DNA of 64,000 bases from Conchocele bisecta (taxonomy: Eukaryota > Mollusca > Bivalvia > Lucinida > Thyasiridae). A program made the translations under genes and the position numbers. This document shows positions 45,401 to 54,221 of the stretch, piece by piece; the stretch's first letter is position 1, and each line of letters begins with the position of its first letter. The stretch spans positions 11,869,043 through 11,933,042 of the forward strand of contig CM055267.1 of assembly GCA_029237695.1 (NCBI GenBank). The letters are read 5' to 3'. The notes below the pieces were generated by a model, which saw only the letters and a program-made list of their open reading frames with translations, was not told where the DNA came from and ran no database searches.

Positions 45401-48400
45401 CCTCCCCTACCACGTGGTCACCCTGCCCTCCACCAGATACTACTACAGTAAGTACACACAGTGTAGGGGTGACCTGTCCAGTTACTAGGGTGGGGTGTTC
45501 CTCATGGACGATGGCAGTCAGGTCCTCCCCTACCACGTGGTCACCCTGCCCTCCACCAGATACTACTACAGTAAGTACCCACAGTTTTGGGGTGACCTGC
45601 CCAGCTACCAGGGTGGGGTGTTCCTCATGGACCATGGCAGTCAGGTCCTCTCCTACCACGTGGTCACCCTGCCCTCCACCAGATACTACTACAGTAAGTA
45701 CCCACAGTTTTGGGGTGACCTGCCCAGCTACCAGGGTGGGGTGTTCCTCATGGACCATGGCAGTCAGGTCCTCTCCTACCACGTGGTCACCCTGCCCTCC
45801 ACCAGATACTACTACAGTAAGTACCCACAGTGTGGGTGTGACCTGTCCAGTTACCAGGGTGGGGTGTTCCTCATGGACCATGGCAGTCAGGTCCTCTCCT
45901 ACCACGTGGTCACCCTGCCCTCCACCACATACTACTACAGTAAGTACACACAGTGTGGGTGTGACCTGTCCAGTTACCAGGGTGGTGTTCCTCATGGACC
46001 ATGGCAGTCAGGTCCTCTCCTACCACGTGGTCACCCTGCCCTCCACCACATACTACTACAGTAAGTACACACAGTGTGGGTGTGACCTGTCCAATTACCA
46101 GGGTGGTGTTCCTCATGGAACGTGTCAGTCAGGTCATCACCTACCACATGGTCACCCTGCCCTCCACCACATACTACTACAGTAAGTACACACAGTGTGG
46201 GTGTGACCTGTCCAATTACCAGGGTGGTGTTCCTCATGGAACGTGTCAGTCAGGTCATCACCTACCACATGGTCACCCTGCCCTCCACCAGATACTACTA
46301 CAGTAAATACCCACAGTGTGGGTGTGACCTGTCCAGTTACCAGGGTGGTGTTCCTCATGGACCGTGGCAGTCAGGTCCTCCCCTACCACGTGGTCACCCT
46401 GCCCTCCACCACATACTACTACAGTAAGTACCCACAGTGTGTGTGTTATCTCTCGCATATATGCCATGTTAAGGTCAGGTGATTTAGAAATACAGTAAAA
46501 CCTCACTAAACCCAGAACAGCTCCTCGTTTTTAATGTTGATAGATTTTATTACAATTGATCTGTAAAGACAATGTATGTTCATGATTGCATAGGACATAT
46601 TACTGTCTTAAAAACAATTTTTCTGCAGACATATATCAAATTAACTTGAAATGTTTGTTATCACCAAGTATTTAGGAATGTTCATTTCTGCTAAATTCAT
46701 ACAATTTTGTGTTTGTTTTAAAAGATGGAAGCATTGCTGTACAATATACAAAAAATCAATATTGCCACTATTTCACCAATATTTATGTCACCCGACTGTA
46801 TATCCGACCTATATTGTTCTGCACAGATATCAGTAAGCCGTCCGATGTGGAAACCAATGACGTCCCGCTGGAGAGTGACCACCATGTAGGTCACACCGAC
46901 ACCGCCTCCGTTCCAACGATTCCAGACACCGCCGCTGATCCCACAGCACAGGGCCACGGTGAGGAGCAGACATGGCAGCAGGTCTGTAGTGTGATGGAAG
47001 CAGACGACCATTCCACAGGTACGGTAAACACAATATCTTCACTGTTTGGAGAATGTTAGTTTAAACATATTTTATTTGCATATTGTTTACAAGTTCATTG
47101 TCAATGTCAATGTTACTATATACAGTACTATACAAATGGGATTGAATTGAAAGCAAGCTTATTTAAATCCTCTCCCTTACATGTGACTTAGATATCATAG
47201 GATGCCGAAACCAAGACATTCCTGCCATCAGCTTTAGAGTAGTTTATATTCTGTGATAATTGATATTTTCTGGATTATAAGTTGTTCTGGTTTCAGCATC
47301 CTTTGATACACGGCAATTACATTAAAGCAATTAAATTTAAAATTTCTGAAAAATATAGTGTTGACACAAATGTACAGGCAATAGGTTCTATATAATCAAT
47401 TATGTGATACACAATGTACATGAAATGGAAAAAAATAAGGAAAGAAGCAAGCGACAATAGGAGTTGGAGTCTTGTTCCCACACCAAGCCCAGTTATCGCC
47501 ACAACCAAGTCAGTTAGTGATGAGTATGTGCACACGCAGGCATCATTATATGGTGCATTAAAAACGACCGGTTTTTTGTATGAATAGTCTAACTGATGTG
47601 AAAATGGCTTCATTGGAGTTATTGTCAAGTTGTCTGTTACCATAGAGTATAGTGTGGAGGGTGGGTTGGCAAAACGTTCGTATGTCGTCTATTAGTTGGG
47701 CTCTATGTGCTCCATATTGAGTGCAGTGGAAACAGAAATGGGTGGTATCTTCAACTTGTCCACAGTTACAGTTGAGCGAGTCAATAATGTTCTTACGATA
47801 TAAATCATGATTGAGATAACTGCATTTCGTTCGAAGACGTGTGTGTAATACCTGGACATACCTAATACCACTGTAGTAGTAGGTTGGGACCTCTCCGGTA
47901 TTTGTTTTTATTTTGGTTTTAAAACAATTAAGTGATGGTGCGTTCCGTGTGTCATCTGGAAGAGAGTTCCACTCCCGGATAGTGGATGGTAGAAACGAGT
48001 TATAATAAAGGGTGGTTCTGGACCATAAACTCTGTATATTCTCAGGGTTTCGTAAATTGTAACGGGACGTATCTATTTCTGGTGGAAGCACATCGACCAA
48101 GTAACTGGGTGAGATGCCATTTTTATACGACCGTTTTTAAAAAACGGTACGTATTATGTTTTACCGCATGGCGGGCGGGCGGCTGAAGAAAAAGTGCATA
48201 GTTCGTGTACACTACTCCTCCGAAACCGTTCAGTCGATCGATGTGAAACTATACACACGTCTTCTACACATATTGAAGATGTGCACCTTGGTGTTTTTAT
48301 GCCGAAAAAATATATTTTAACAAAAATATCGCCTTTTTAACTTAGCCATTTTTTCTTCTACATTTTTCTATACAATTCTATATACGGTACAGAGTTTGTG

Positions 48401-50436
48401 TACACAACTCATCCGAAACTGTTCAGTTGATCGTTCTGAAACTATACACACGTCTTCTACACATATTGAAGATGTGCACCTTGGTGTTTTTATGCCGAAA
48501 AAATATTGTTTAACAAAAATATCACCTTTTTACCTTAGCCATTTTTTCTACATTATTGTATCCAATTCCCTATCATTTCTACTTTACACTCTACTTTTCT
48601 ATCTCTGCCTACATTAGTATACATGTTTAACACAACGAGATGAAGAAATAATGCTATAGACTTTCAAATTCTCATTAATGTTTCTTGCCTTGGTGACAGC
48701 TTCACATTTCTGCATCTTCGCTGTCTGGCCCATATTTGACGGTCGTATTTTGTGACTTGCGGCACTGTTGTTCATTTTGTAAAATAGGGACAATTTATGG
48801 GAGTGACGTCTATTTTCTAATGTTTCCCAGCAGGTTTCTATATATAAGGACTTGATTGAAACAAGCCGAGTGGCACCTGTAGCGATACGTGCTGGACAAT
48901 GTTTACAAGGGGTGTTCGAAACGTTTGCTGCAAAGTGTTACACAACCATTTTAAAGTACATTTCCATTTGAACCCTTTCACCCCAAAGTAACTGGAATGG
49001 ACTGTGATATGTTAATTTTTTTACCAATCCAATCGTCACAAAATGATTTTCAGACGAGTCCATTTATGAAAAGGGGGTGGATTTTTTTCTCAAAAATGTG
49101 AAAATTACTTTAAAAAAGTGCAGATCCTGATGAGACGGCTCGTCACGGCTCATCTGGATCTACACTTTTTACCCATGCCACCGTACAGGCATGTTGTGTT
49201 GAAAGTGTTAAGGTGTATCTATATGTCTGATTCTTGCCATAGCCACTGATTTTATCATTTTTCCAAGGCAAACTCGGCTGGGTGTCTACTGATCACTGCT
49301 TCAATTTTCAGCCCAGTTCTTTGAAATTCATTCCATTTTCAAGATTATGATTACATTACAGCAAAAATCAACTTAATATGGTAGTAGAATTATGGTGATA
49401 CTGATTTACCAGTGTGATGTTAATTACAACGTCATCGTGTCATTATTCTTGTGATTGTAGCTATCACAAGTAAGTGATTACCACACATTTACAACTGCAG
49501 TACAAACTACCAGCTTGTGTTGCTGAAAATATCTTTTTATGCCCCTAATCTCAGTAGAGCTGGGAGGCATATAGCATTTGGACTGTGTGTCCGTGAGTTA
49601 GGGTAAGACGTTTGCTGGAGTTTCTACATACTACCACCGGGGCCATTTGGCTTCCGACAGACAGGCCACATTTTCGTGTTGAAGGTAGATGCCCACAGAT
49701 TTGTTAAAACAAATCTTTGTAATTATTAAACGAATAATGTAATGTAAACAATATTTGTGTAACTAATCCACCCTTTTTATGCTCCCGCCACCGAATGTTG
49801 AGGCGGTCATATAGTGTTAGCGGAGTCGGTACGTCCGTACGTCCCTAAACCTTAACGCTCGGGTAAATGGCTTATAATTTCTGTTTCCTTACTCGGATCT
49901 GCTTCACATTTCGCAAATGCGGAATTGAATTTGCTATGAAATTTTGTTGACTTTCGACGTCATTTACAGAAACTATAGTAAAATTTGTAGATATTTTTCA
50001 CGAAATATCGCACATGTTCGTCGGTTTATTTTTTGTAATTAAATATATTTTTTTTAACAAATCCGTGTGCATGGGGTGTGTCATATTTCACTGCTGTTGA
50101 GCAGGTGCTATAGGGGATGTGGACGGGGATGGCACCTTGGACTACGTCTCGATCAGCGAGTACCATGCAGCCCTGTATGGGGAGGGCTACAGCTACTGGA
50201 GGTCCAAGTACCGGATCATGCTCAACAAGGTGAACCTGTGGTCTATCGACCCCGGGCAGCGGCTGCAGCCACTGACCATCCAGGCATGGTCCAGCCTGGC
50301 AGACAACCGTGACAACGAACACACTGATACAGCTCAATCTGCACGCTATGCAAACTCGGCGGTACCAGTGAACCGTCAGCCATGGACACAATACATGGGC
50401 CGGCGCGGAAACAGCATCTACAACAACGATGTATAG
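36215..50436 (+). CDS. FAM234 (ITFG3)-like gene, last five exons, 309 aa visible
   Basis: Five exons join without a stop: 36215-36406 (phase 0 to 0), 42481-42544 (0 to 1), 43325-43474 (1 to 1), 46827-47018 (1 to 1), 50105-50436 with TAG. The first exon encodes a beta-propeller-like strand pair (ILSGKDGSVLW) and FLYRVKGREFKFKFNANGT. The last encodes an FG-GAP/calcium-loop-like IGDVDGDGTLDYV. FAM234 proteins are single-pass type II membrane proteins with such an ectodomain; the N-terminus and membrane segment are not in the exons found, so 5' exons must lie upstream or outside the window. The fourth exon is a low-complexity Asp/Thr/Pro-rich spacer. The third exon (LSSYQNEVFLMDHGSQVLPY) has been amplified downstream into a tandem array. 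Introns total over 13 kb and are full of repeats. The family assignment rests on motif order and is moderately sure; the exon chain is more secure. Confidence 0.65.
36527..37915 (+). mobile_element. Element with 158-base tandem units, in FAM234-like intron
   Basis: A fragment of the AAGGAAGGAGTGCTTATGTC family (36535-36745) is followed by an element starting TATACCCCCACAAACAAAG at about 36772 with (GTCGGTCGGTCT)n. About six units of 158 bases then run to 37915, each with ATTCCCTTCCGCTCTATATC, GATGCATGGATTATCAAATG and CAAGGTCAAGGTCACAGTTG. The minus-strand twin lies at 60717-61435. Frames starting MHGLSNGLAQMFL are repeat by-products. Confidence 0.82.
37916..39420 (+). repeat. Diverged tandem repeats interrupted by a retroposon
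   Basis: 38200-38790 and 39080-39420 share CCTTTGGAATATTTTCATGA, ACTTCACACATGC and CAAAGGTGTGTCGCGTGCAA, in units of roughly 155-180 bases. The retroposon at 38791-39073 splits the array. 37917-38040 (CATAGTTTGTGTACACAACT) also occurs near 48200 and 48390. Confidence 0.65.
38791..39073 (+). mobile_element. (AAAC)-tail retroposon, 5'-truncated, inserted in array
   Basis: Begins at GTTGAATCTGGTTATACCCC and ends GGCCATTAAACACTAATAAA followed by CAAACAAACAAAC. It interrupts ...CATGAAACTTCA / ACACATGCAT..., which is continuous in neighbouring units, so the insertion point is clear. Confidence 0.75.
39421..40077. other. No exon; lone TTAA MITE end
   Basis: TTAACCCTTACAACACTACA at 39921 looks like the left end of a TTAA-type MITE (compare 29162). 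It is followed by GAGCCGGCTC and GATCAGGATCTGCACC, but no matching right end is present before the next element starts. Confidence 0.4.
40078..41720 (+). mobile_element. GGAAGGAGTGCTTATGTC element with about 170-base units, interrupted
   Basis: The leader AAGGAAGGAGTGCTTATGTC and GTCCGTCTGTCCG run into an insert at about 40165-40680 rich in TTATGTGGCTAAAAA and its complement TAGCCACATAAG, then resume at 40685. About six diverged units follow (TTAACGTTGAGGGAAATTTG, CACCAAACGTC, CCCCGCTAACCCCAAGGTCA). It ends CGCGCTTTGTTCTCTTCTGA. Confidence 0.65.
41721..42086. repeat. Palindromic repeat GCTCAAAATCAGG
   Basis: GTGCTCAAAATCAGGCAGTT (41940) and AACTTCCTGATTTTGAGCAT (41999) are inverted about a centre containing CAGCTCAGTC. 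Relatives lie at 62805 and 63240 (GGAAGTTTGATTGGACGAGG). No exon. Confidence 0.55.
42087..42214 (-). mobile_element. tRNA-Thr-like element with TGTCAC ends, copy 1
   Basis: On the minus strand it reads GCTAGCTCAGTCGGTTAGAG (A box), CTGTAAA anticodon loop (TGT, threonine-like) and a degenerate GGTCCCGGGTTT (B box). The element starts TGTCACAGGGCGAG and ends TACCGTGACA, so its termini are short inverted repeats. A duplicated GGGACCCGGGACC disrupts the T arm. Confidence 0.6.
42330..42463 (-). mobile_element. tRNA-Thr-like element with TGTCAC ends, copy 2
   Basis: Better preserved: A box, TGT anticodon loop and T arm CCCGGGTTTGAGCCCGGG all pair, but no matching acceptor stem is evident. The termini are the same, TGTCACAGGG...CCGTGACA. 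It stands 242 bases from copy 1 and ends about 18 bases before the acceptor of exon b, so it may contribute intron signals. Confidence 0.62.
42481..42544 (+). CDS. FAM234-like exon b (21 codons plus one base)
   Basis: Acceptor CCCTTGTTACAG, donor CTGG|GTGAGT. Reads RRHGGDESGRKNIVPIVNGS then Leu. Its leftover G joins AC of the next exon to give Asp. A tRNA-like element ends about 18 bases upstream of the acceptor. Confidence 0.65.
42545..43324. other. Intron sequence, no gene
   Basis: A short AAGATGG-type remnant (TCTATGGGTGAAGAGTTTTC, TTAATCCAAGATTTAGG, 42713-42780). Otherwise unremarkable AT-rich intron. Confidence 0.5.
43325..43474 (+). CDS. FAM234-like exon c (source of the tandem array)
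   Basis: Acceptor TATTTGTCCAG, donor TACTACA|GTAAGTAC. Reads DSLRLDYLRHHVV through LTLPSTRYYY. The 3' two-thirds plus the donor and about 20 intron bases form the repeated unit that follows. Both boundaries are phase 1. Confidence 0.75.
43475..46440 (+). repeat. Exon-derived tandem array, 123/121-base units with splice donors
   Basis: Starts immediately after exon c. The first extra unit (43475-43559) is cut by a transposon (43560-45155) and resumes at 45156. Donor-like ACA|GTAAGT sites fall at 43475 (real), 45202, 45325, 45448, 45571, 45694, 45817, 45940, 46061, 46182, 46303 (GTAAAT) and 46424. The spacing is exactly 123 bases up to 45940, then 121 because each later unit lost two bases (GGTGGGGTG to GGTGGTG). 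A 123-base unit is 41 codons, so read-through keeps frame and every donor has phase 1. One unit has an in-frame TAG at 45486. Adjacent identical unit pairs show local re-duplication. Confidence 0.92.
43560..45155. mobile_element. hAT-like nonautonomous transposon with 8-base target duplication
   Basis: Inverted ends CAGGGCTTCTAAAAT and ATTTTAGAAGCCCTG are flanked by CTCCCCTA on both sides (43552-43559 and 45156-45163). CAGGG-type ends and an 8-base target duplication are hallmarks of hAT elements. The 1596-base interior has no transposase frame. It contains GGTTCTGGACCGATTTTT/AAAAATCGGTCC inverted motifs and a cluster of GGCTGGCAACCC / GTGGCGACCCGG repeats at 44510-44670. It inserted inside a unit of the exon-derived array. 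Confidence 0.85.
46827..47018 (+). CDS. FAM234-like exon d (Asp/Thr-rich spacer)
   Basis: Acceptor TTCTGCACAG, donor ACAG|GTACGG. Reads ISKPSDVETNDVPLESDHHV and on to MEADDHST. Phase 1 at both ends, so it can be skipped or joined without frameshift. Confidence 0.7.
47019..47557. other. Intron with LINE 3' tail
   Basis: The part from about 47340 to 47557 continues the minus-strand LINE remnant as its 3' noncoding tail, with hydrophobic by-product frames. The rest is plain intron. Confidence 0.45.
47558..48118 (-). pseudogene. Non-LTR retrotransposon (LINE) reverse-transcriptase C-terminal fragment
   Basis: An open frame of about 187 codons ends at 47558 and extends upstream of 48100 as SPSYLVDVLPPEIDTSRYNL, the SYLxDLLPP-type motif common near the C-terminus of LINE polymerases. 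It then reads SFLPSTIREWNSLPDD, RYVQVLHTRLRTKCSYLN, and a Cys/His cluster (CNCGQVEDTTHFCFHC) like a terminal zinc knuckle. The catalytic core is missing because the 5' part is cut off at 48118 by another repeat. It lies antisense in the last intron of the FAM234-like gene. Intact frame suggests a fairly recent insertion. Confidence 0.75.
48119..48640 (+). repeat. Two tandem units of a dispersed repeat with hairpin leader
   Basis: Leader ACGACCGTTTTTAAAAAACG is self-complementary. Two units of about 185 bases follow, with ACTATACACACGTCTTCTAC, ATTGAAGATGTGCACCTTGG and TTTTATGCCGAAAAAATAT. The units resemble 37917-38040. Confidence 0.6.
48968..49211. mobile_element. MITE with CCCTTTCACCCC ends
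   Basis: TTGAACCCTTTCACC on the left, TTGAAAGTGTTAA on the right, with internal GCAGATCCTGATGAGACGGC and its partial complement GGCTCATCTGGATCTACAC as a hairpin. A half copy in the opposite direction lies at 62409-62570. Confidence 0.55.
49538..50045 (+). repeat. Two TATGCCCC-type leaders and a family F MITE arm
   Basis: TTTTTATGCCCCTAATCTCA at 49538 runs to GACAGGCCACATTTTCGTG near 49675, a short internally deleted element. A second leader (TTTTTATGCTCCCGCCACC) starts at 49774 and is cut at about 49922, where sequence resembling a MITE arm (GACTTTCGACGTCATTTACA) begins. Confidence 0.55.
50105..50436 (+). CDS. FAM234-like terminal exon e
   Basis: Acceptor GCTGTTGAGCAG. Joins as Gly then AIGDVDGDGTLDYVSISEY, and ends NSIYNNDV then TAG at 50434. 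The DVDGDGTLD loop is typical of FG-GAP repeats. GC content and codon use stand out from both flanks. Sequence just after the stop (ATGAGACATG, GTGATTTTGTAC) resembles one arm of MITE family F. Confidence 0.8.
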
Positions 50437-50894
50437 TGCACTTCTATATGAGACATGCCATGTGATTTTGTACTGAAGAAGATGAAAAATATTTACAGAA
50501 ACTGTGATATTTGAATTCGCTTTAATTTGATAGGTAGTTTATTATTTCTGATAAAGTAGTTAATTCAGGAAGTTGTTGGTGTGTCACACCCATGTTATAT
50601 TGCGTGGATAAGCATATCAATATACTGTGGATTTGTTGGTGCTCTAGCCCATGGGTGGATATTTGAGTGTCGGTCAATATGGTAGCTGATAACAAATCTC
50701 TTGTTTATGGCATCACATGGTTGGATTCTCTGTCTGTATTGTTATTTGAATATATGTAGAGATGCTGGCACCACACTTATAGGTCATGTTAAAGGTATAG
50801 TTGTATGATTTATGTCAATTTCAGCATTGTAACATATAAATTTGTGCAAATTGTCTAGTAATATATGAGGCAGGCTTTCAACAAGGCATATATA
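50437..50894. other. 3' flank of FAM234-like gene
   Basis: A family-F-like arm lies just after the stop codon and would be in the 3' UTR. I see no canonical AATAAA close to the stop; poly(A) signals further out cannot be assigned. Confidence 0.4.
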
Positions 50895-51073
50895 GGGATG
50901 GGCCGTGGCCGAGGGGATATGGCATTGGACTTCCATAACGAAGGTTGTGAGTTCAATCCTCACCCTTGTTGTGAAAAATACTTTCATAGTATTTCCATTC
51001 CACTGGTCTGTTGGATGAGACTTTAAACTGTGGTCCCGTCTATATAGCACCTCAGGCATTAAACCAATTCACT
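50895..51073 (+). mobile_element. tRNA-derived SINE
   Basis: Head GGGCCGTGGCCGAGGGGATA (A box of a class II, Leu/Ser-like tRNA) followed by GGTTGTGAGTTCAATCC (B box), then a body with GATGAGACTTTAAACTGTGG and a TTAAACC end. Spacing of the boxes suits an RNA polymerase III internal promoter. A decayed relative lies at 59826-59925. Confidence 0.75.
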
Positions 51074-51341
51074 TTTCATTTTTCAACTATAATAATATGA
51101 TTTTCTAAACTCGAAGGAAGATATGTTTGGATCTATGTTTGAACCATGTTTGAATTGACCACCATTTTCGAAGTGTATGTTTTCAATGTTACAATGGTAT
51201 GTCAAATGTTTTTTAATGCTCAGAAAATGACTCGCCATGAATACAAATAGAATCAAAGAAAATGAAATAGCCACCAACACGTGATTTACTAGATCAGACC
51301 TTGACCCAATCAACACACATACATGTACTTTCAAGCCACCT

Positions 51342-51405
51342 AATTGATGGATTTACATTTATTGAGCATAGGCTGCATATGCTCAATAAATGTAAATCCT
51401 ATCAA
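51342..51405. repeat. Solo core of palindromic MITE family P
   Basis: TTGATGGATTTACATTTATT and its complement around GCATAGGCTGCATATGC. The outer arms and terminal GGGGGCC ends are absent. Confidence 0.75.
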
Positions 51406-51684
51406 TCCTGAATTACTTGTAATTCAAGTACTTGGTCGCATTATATTCTTTCATTTTTCCAACACGGTTTATGATCATACAATATATGTTTTTGACATTA
51501 TAATAATGGCGAGGAAACATTGTAAAATGCACCTTTAGTGTATATATGTAATATGTGTGACAAAGTTATGCAGTTCATGGGACCAGTTGCTTATATAATT
51601 AGTTTGCAGCATGTAAATAGCATGAATCAAAGTGCCAATATCCTGGAAATTGTGCGCATGAGTGTGTTAACTGTCTTGTTACTC

Positions 51685-52150
51685 CACGGGGCGGGATCAA
51701 CTGATCCTGAGAATAGTGCTGCAGTAGCCATTACTTGTCGTAAAAGGCGACTAAACTGGCTTAACGATTGGGTTCATACTTTCCGGAACCCACTATACCG
51801 GATTTGGCCCTCATGTACATTTTTGGCTTTCTTGTATGTGAGAGTTGAGTCAGGCTATGCCCCATATATAAAAGTAAGATTAGCGCTAATCCTATTACTT
51901 TTAGGTGATGGGATAAATGATGCTGGTGTGGCGAGGGCCTGGCACCAGATCAGGTTGTTCTATTTTCAGGACTGAATATATATTTTGATTGTAAATATTG
52001 AGTTCTGAAGTTGGGATTTACCCCCCTCGGACAGGTGGATACGTGACACGACCCCGTTGACCCGTCTGCGTGTAGACTCCCTGAGGCTTGTACCTCTATG
52101 TCAGAAAAGCGGACGTTAAACCCTATTCACTCACTCACTCACTCACTGTT
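51685..52150 (+). mobile_element. Retroposon with (ACTC)n tail
   Basis: Contains ACTTGTCGTAAAAGGCGACT, then GCTGGTGTGGCGAGGGCCTG, CAGGACTGAATATATATT and TTAAACCCTATTCACTCACT with repeated CACT. The middle resembles the (AAAC)-tail family but the tail differs, so it is a related subfamily. Confidence 0.65.
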
Positions 52151-52611
52151 ACTCCACAACATTGTGATTCGTAATTGTTGAAATTGTTGGGATGACTATG
52201 TCGGGTGATGAAGGGAGAATATCAGCTCCGAGCTGACAAGAAACACCTCATATTGTTGGTAACCAACGTATTTCCAGATCAGCCAGAAATGCCGTCTGCC
52301 AGGGACTATGTTGCTTACTATTCAACACAAACATATATGTACTAGTGATAACTTCTTATTGTGTGAATATGCAAGATATTTCAATATGTTGTATTATTTT
52401 TTTAAGAACATATATTCGCCATCCTGTCCGTCTATCCATCTGTTCGTGTCTGTGTGTTAAAGTTTTCATCTACCTACTATTTCTGTTGCTGTAAGTCAAA
52501 TTGATTTGAAACTGAATATGCTTATTTTCGTCATTCATATTTTCATTCTATATCCCACCCATGTTTAAGGTCAAATGACTTGGGAGATTTACGTTTTTGG
52601 GAGTACATCTA

Positions 52612-52757
52612 ACAGTGTTACAGGAAGAGAAAAATAGGCACCCGACCTGGGATGCAAACCCGGCACCTCCCACTTACAAGATGGTCGCTCTACCGACTGA
52701 GCTAATCGGGCACAGACACATATCTTCTCTCCTGAGTTACAGATCTGTAACGTGACA
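52612..52757 (-). mobile_element. tRNA-Thr-like element, copy 3, with acceptor stem
   Basis: Minus strand 52711-52640 folds as a cloverleaf: GCCCGAT pairs with the 3' GTCGGGT, TAGCTCAGTCGGTAGAGC forms the D arm, loop CTTGTAA has anticodon TGT between CCAT and GTGG, and GTGCCGGGTTTGCATCCC is a mismatched T arm. Termini TGTTACAGG...CGTGACA match the copies at 42087 and 42330, so it is part of a mobile element rather than a lone tRNA gene. Confidence 0.6.
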
Positions 52758-52924
52758 TTACTGTCAGATTTCTTGCTGTCAGCTGACAGTCCAAATATGT
52801 GACACAGTGTAACAAAATGTGGTTTATGGAGCCGTGTCATTTGAAATGTCATGCCAACCAGATCAGCCAGTCACTGTGGCGAGTCAGGTCTCCATAGTTG
52901 TGTGTATCTTCAGCTGTGTCCATG

Positions 52925-53110
52925 ATTGCTGTGTCGCTATATCTCCACCATCTTGTTTATGCATGGGAAGTCCCATTTTCTCATAGAATTTCAATGAGAT
53001 GTGACTGGAGGAATTTGGATTATGGCATATGCCACCAGTGTAGACCAAGATCATCTGCGCAGTCTGATCCCGGTCTACATTGTTTTCCATTCAATCAGTG
53101 AAACACCTGT
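52925..53110. mobile_element. Family D MITE fragment
   Basis: GTGACTGGAGGAATTTGG, CCACCAGTGTAGACCAAGAT and CAGTCTGATCCCGGTCTACA match the family at 35935 and 60360; the ends are partly lost. Confidence 0.5.
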
Positions 53111-53150
53111 TAACAAATGTTATGTATTGTTAGTAAACTCCTTATGTGTC

Positions 53151-53361
53151 TTGTGTGTGTGCGTGCGTGTGTGTGTGTGCGTGTGTGTACGTGTGTGTGT
53201 GTGTGTGTGTGTGTAGTACGGGATTGGTGGTGTTTTGTGTTTTGGTGGTTTATTTGAGGTGTTTTTGGTATGTTTAGTTGTGGTGTTTTGTGTTGTTTGT
53301 GTAGATTTGGTTTGTGGGGTTGTGTTTTGTTTGGGTAGACGTTTTATGTTGTAGTTGTTGT

Positions 53362-53393
<32 letters not shown>

Positions 53394-53395
53394 AC
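53151..53395. repeat. TG-rich low-complexity and (TG)n microsatellites
   Basis: (TG)n with occasional C/A at 53151-53215 and 53359-53393, joined by GGTGTTTTGTGTTTTGG-type T/G-only sequence in which A and C are nearly absent on this strand. Compositionally extreme; no gene. Confidence 0.85.
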
Positions 53396-53474
53396 GGATT
53401 GGTGTAGACGGTAGTAAGAGGACTCGAATAATCAATGGGTTTCAAATCCTCCGAGATACTTTCCTTTGTTTTAT

Positions 53475-53537
53475 CCGAGTCCTCAGACAGAATTCCATTC
53501 AGTCCGTACATACTTTACCGATAGACTGAGGACTCGG
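53475..53537. repeat. Short inverted repeat
   Basis: CCGAGTCCTCAG (53475-53486) and CTGAGGACTCGG (53526-53537) pair perfectly across about 39 bases. Related GACTCG and GGAGTCCTCG copies lie on either side. Confidence 0.65.
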
Positions 53538-53761
53538 AACAATGGAGTCCTCGCACAGGTGCTGCGGGGTTGTGTGTGTATAAATAAGCCATTATAAATT
53601 GACGTAACATTTGAAGTCCATTATAGTATACATGTTTAGCCTATGCATTTTATCTAAATTTGAACGCTGGTCACTCAACACACGCAGATCAGACTGTGGA
53701 AATATTCCAATACATGCAAATTATGTATGTTTATTGTAGCTGTATTATACAATTACATACA

Positions 53762-53983
53762 CAGGGGCCCGTTTCACTAAACTGCAACATTATGATAATC
53801 TGTAAATTTTACATTAACAGTGTTTTCTTGTAAACAATTATTAGATTTACATTTATTGAGCATAGGCTGCATATGCAGCCTATGCTCAATAAATGTAAAT
53901 CCATCAATTGAAATTTACAGATGATCCTAAATTTGCACTTGCGAACATTTTAGTCGTACAAAGTTTAGTGAAATGGTCCCCTG
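53762..53983. mobile_element. Palindromic MITE, family P
   Basis: Ends CAGGGGCCCGTTTCACTAAA and TTTAGTGAAATGGTCCCCTG. Intact central palindrome GGCTGCATATGCAGCC. A short deletion follows the left end. Confidence 0.87.
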
Positions 53984-54221
53984 GTGTGTACTCTGTGATG
54001 AGCTAGTCGACTTTTAACTGCATTTATATTGTATATACCTATATATGGATGTTGATGAATATATTTACTCCGCTGGTCGGAGCTCTGCCGGTCAGAGTTT
54101 CTATGCTGTTTTATATGTGTATCTCGCTATATCTCCACCATCATGTTTATGCATGGGAATTATGCAGCAAAATTTGATCACACAAAATGCTTTAATCTAC
54201 AATTACACAATTGCAAAAGCA

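Noticed and set aside
45144..46185. Long frames of 283 (minus) and 320 (plus) residues over the exon-derived array
   Set aside because: Shadow frames of the 123-base unit. Only the frame continuing exon c (VFLMDHGSQVLPYH type) is related to the gene.
52640..52711. Functional tRNA-Thr(TGT) gene on the minus strand
   Set aside because: A cloverleaf is drawable but the T arm is mismatched, and two further copies with shared flanks show it belongs to a mobile element.
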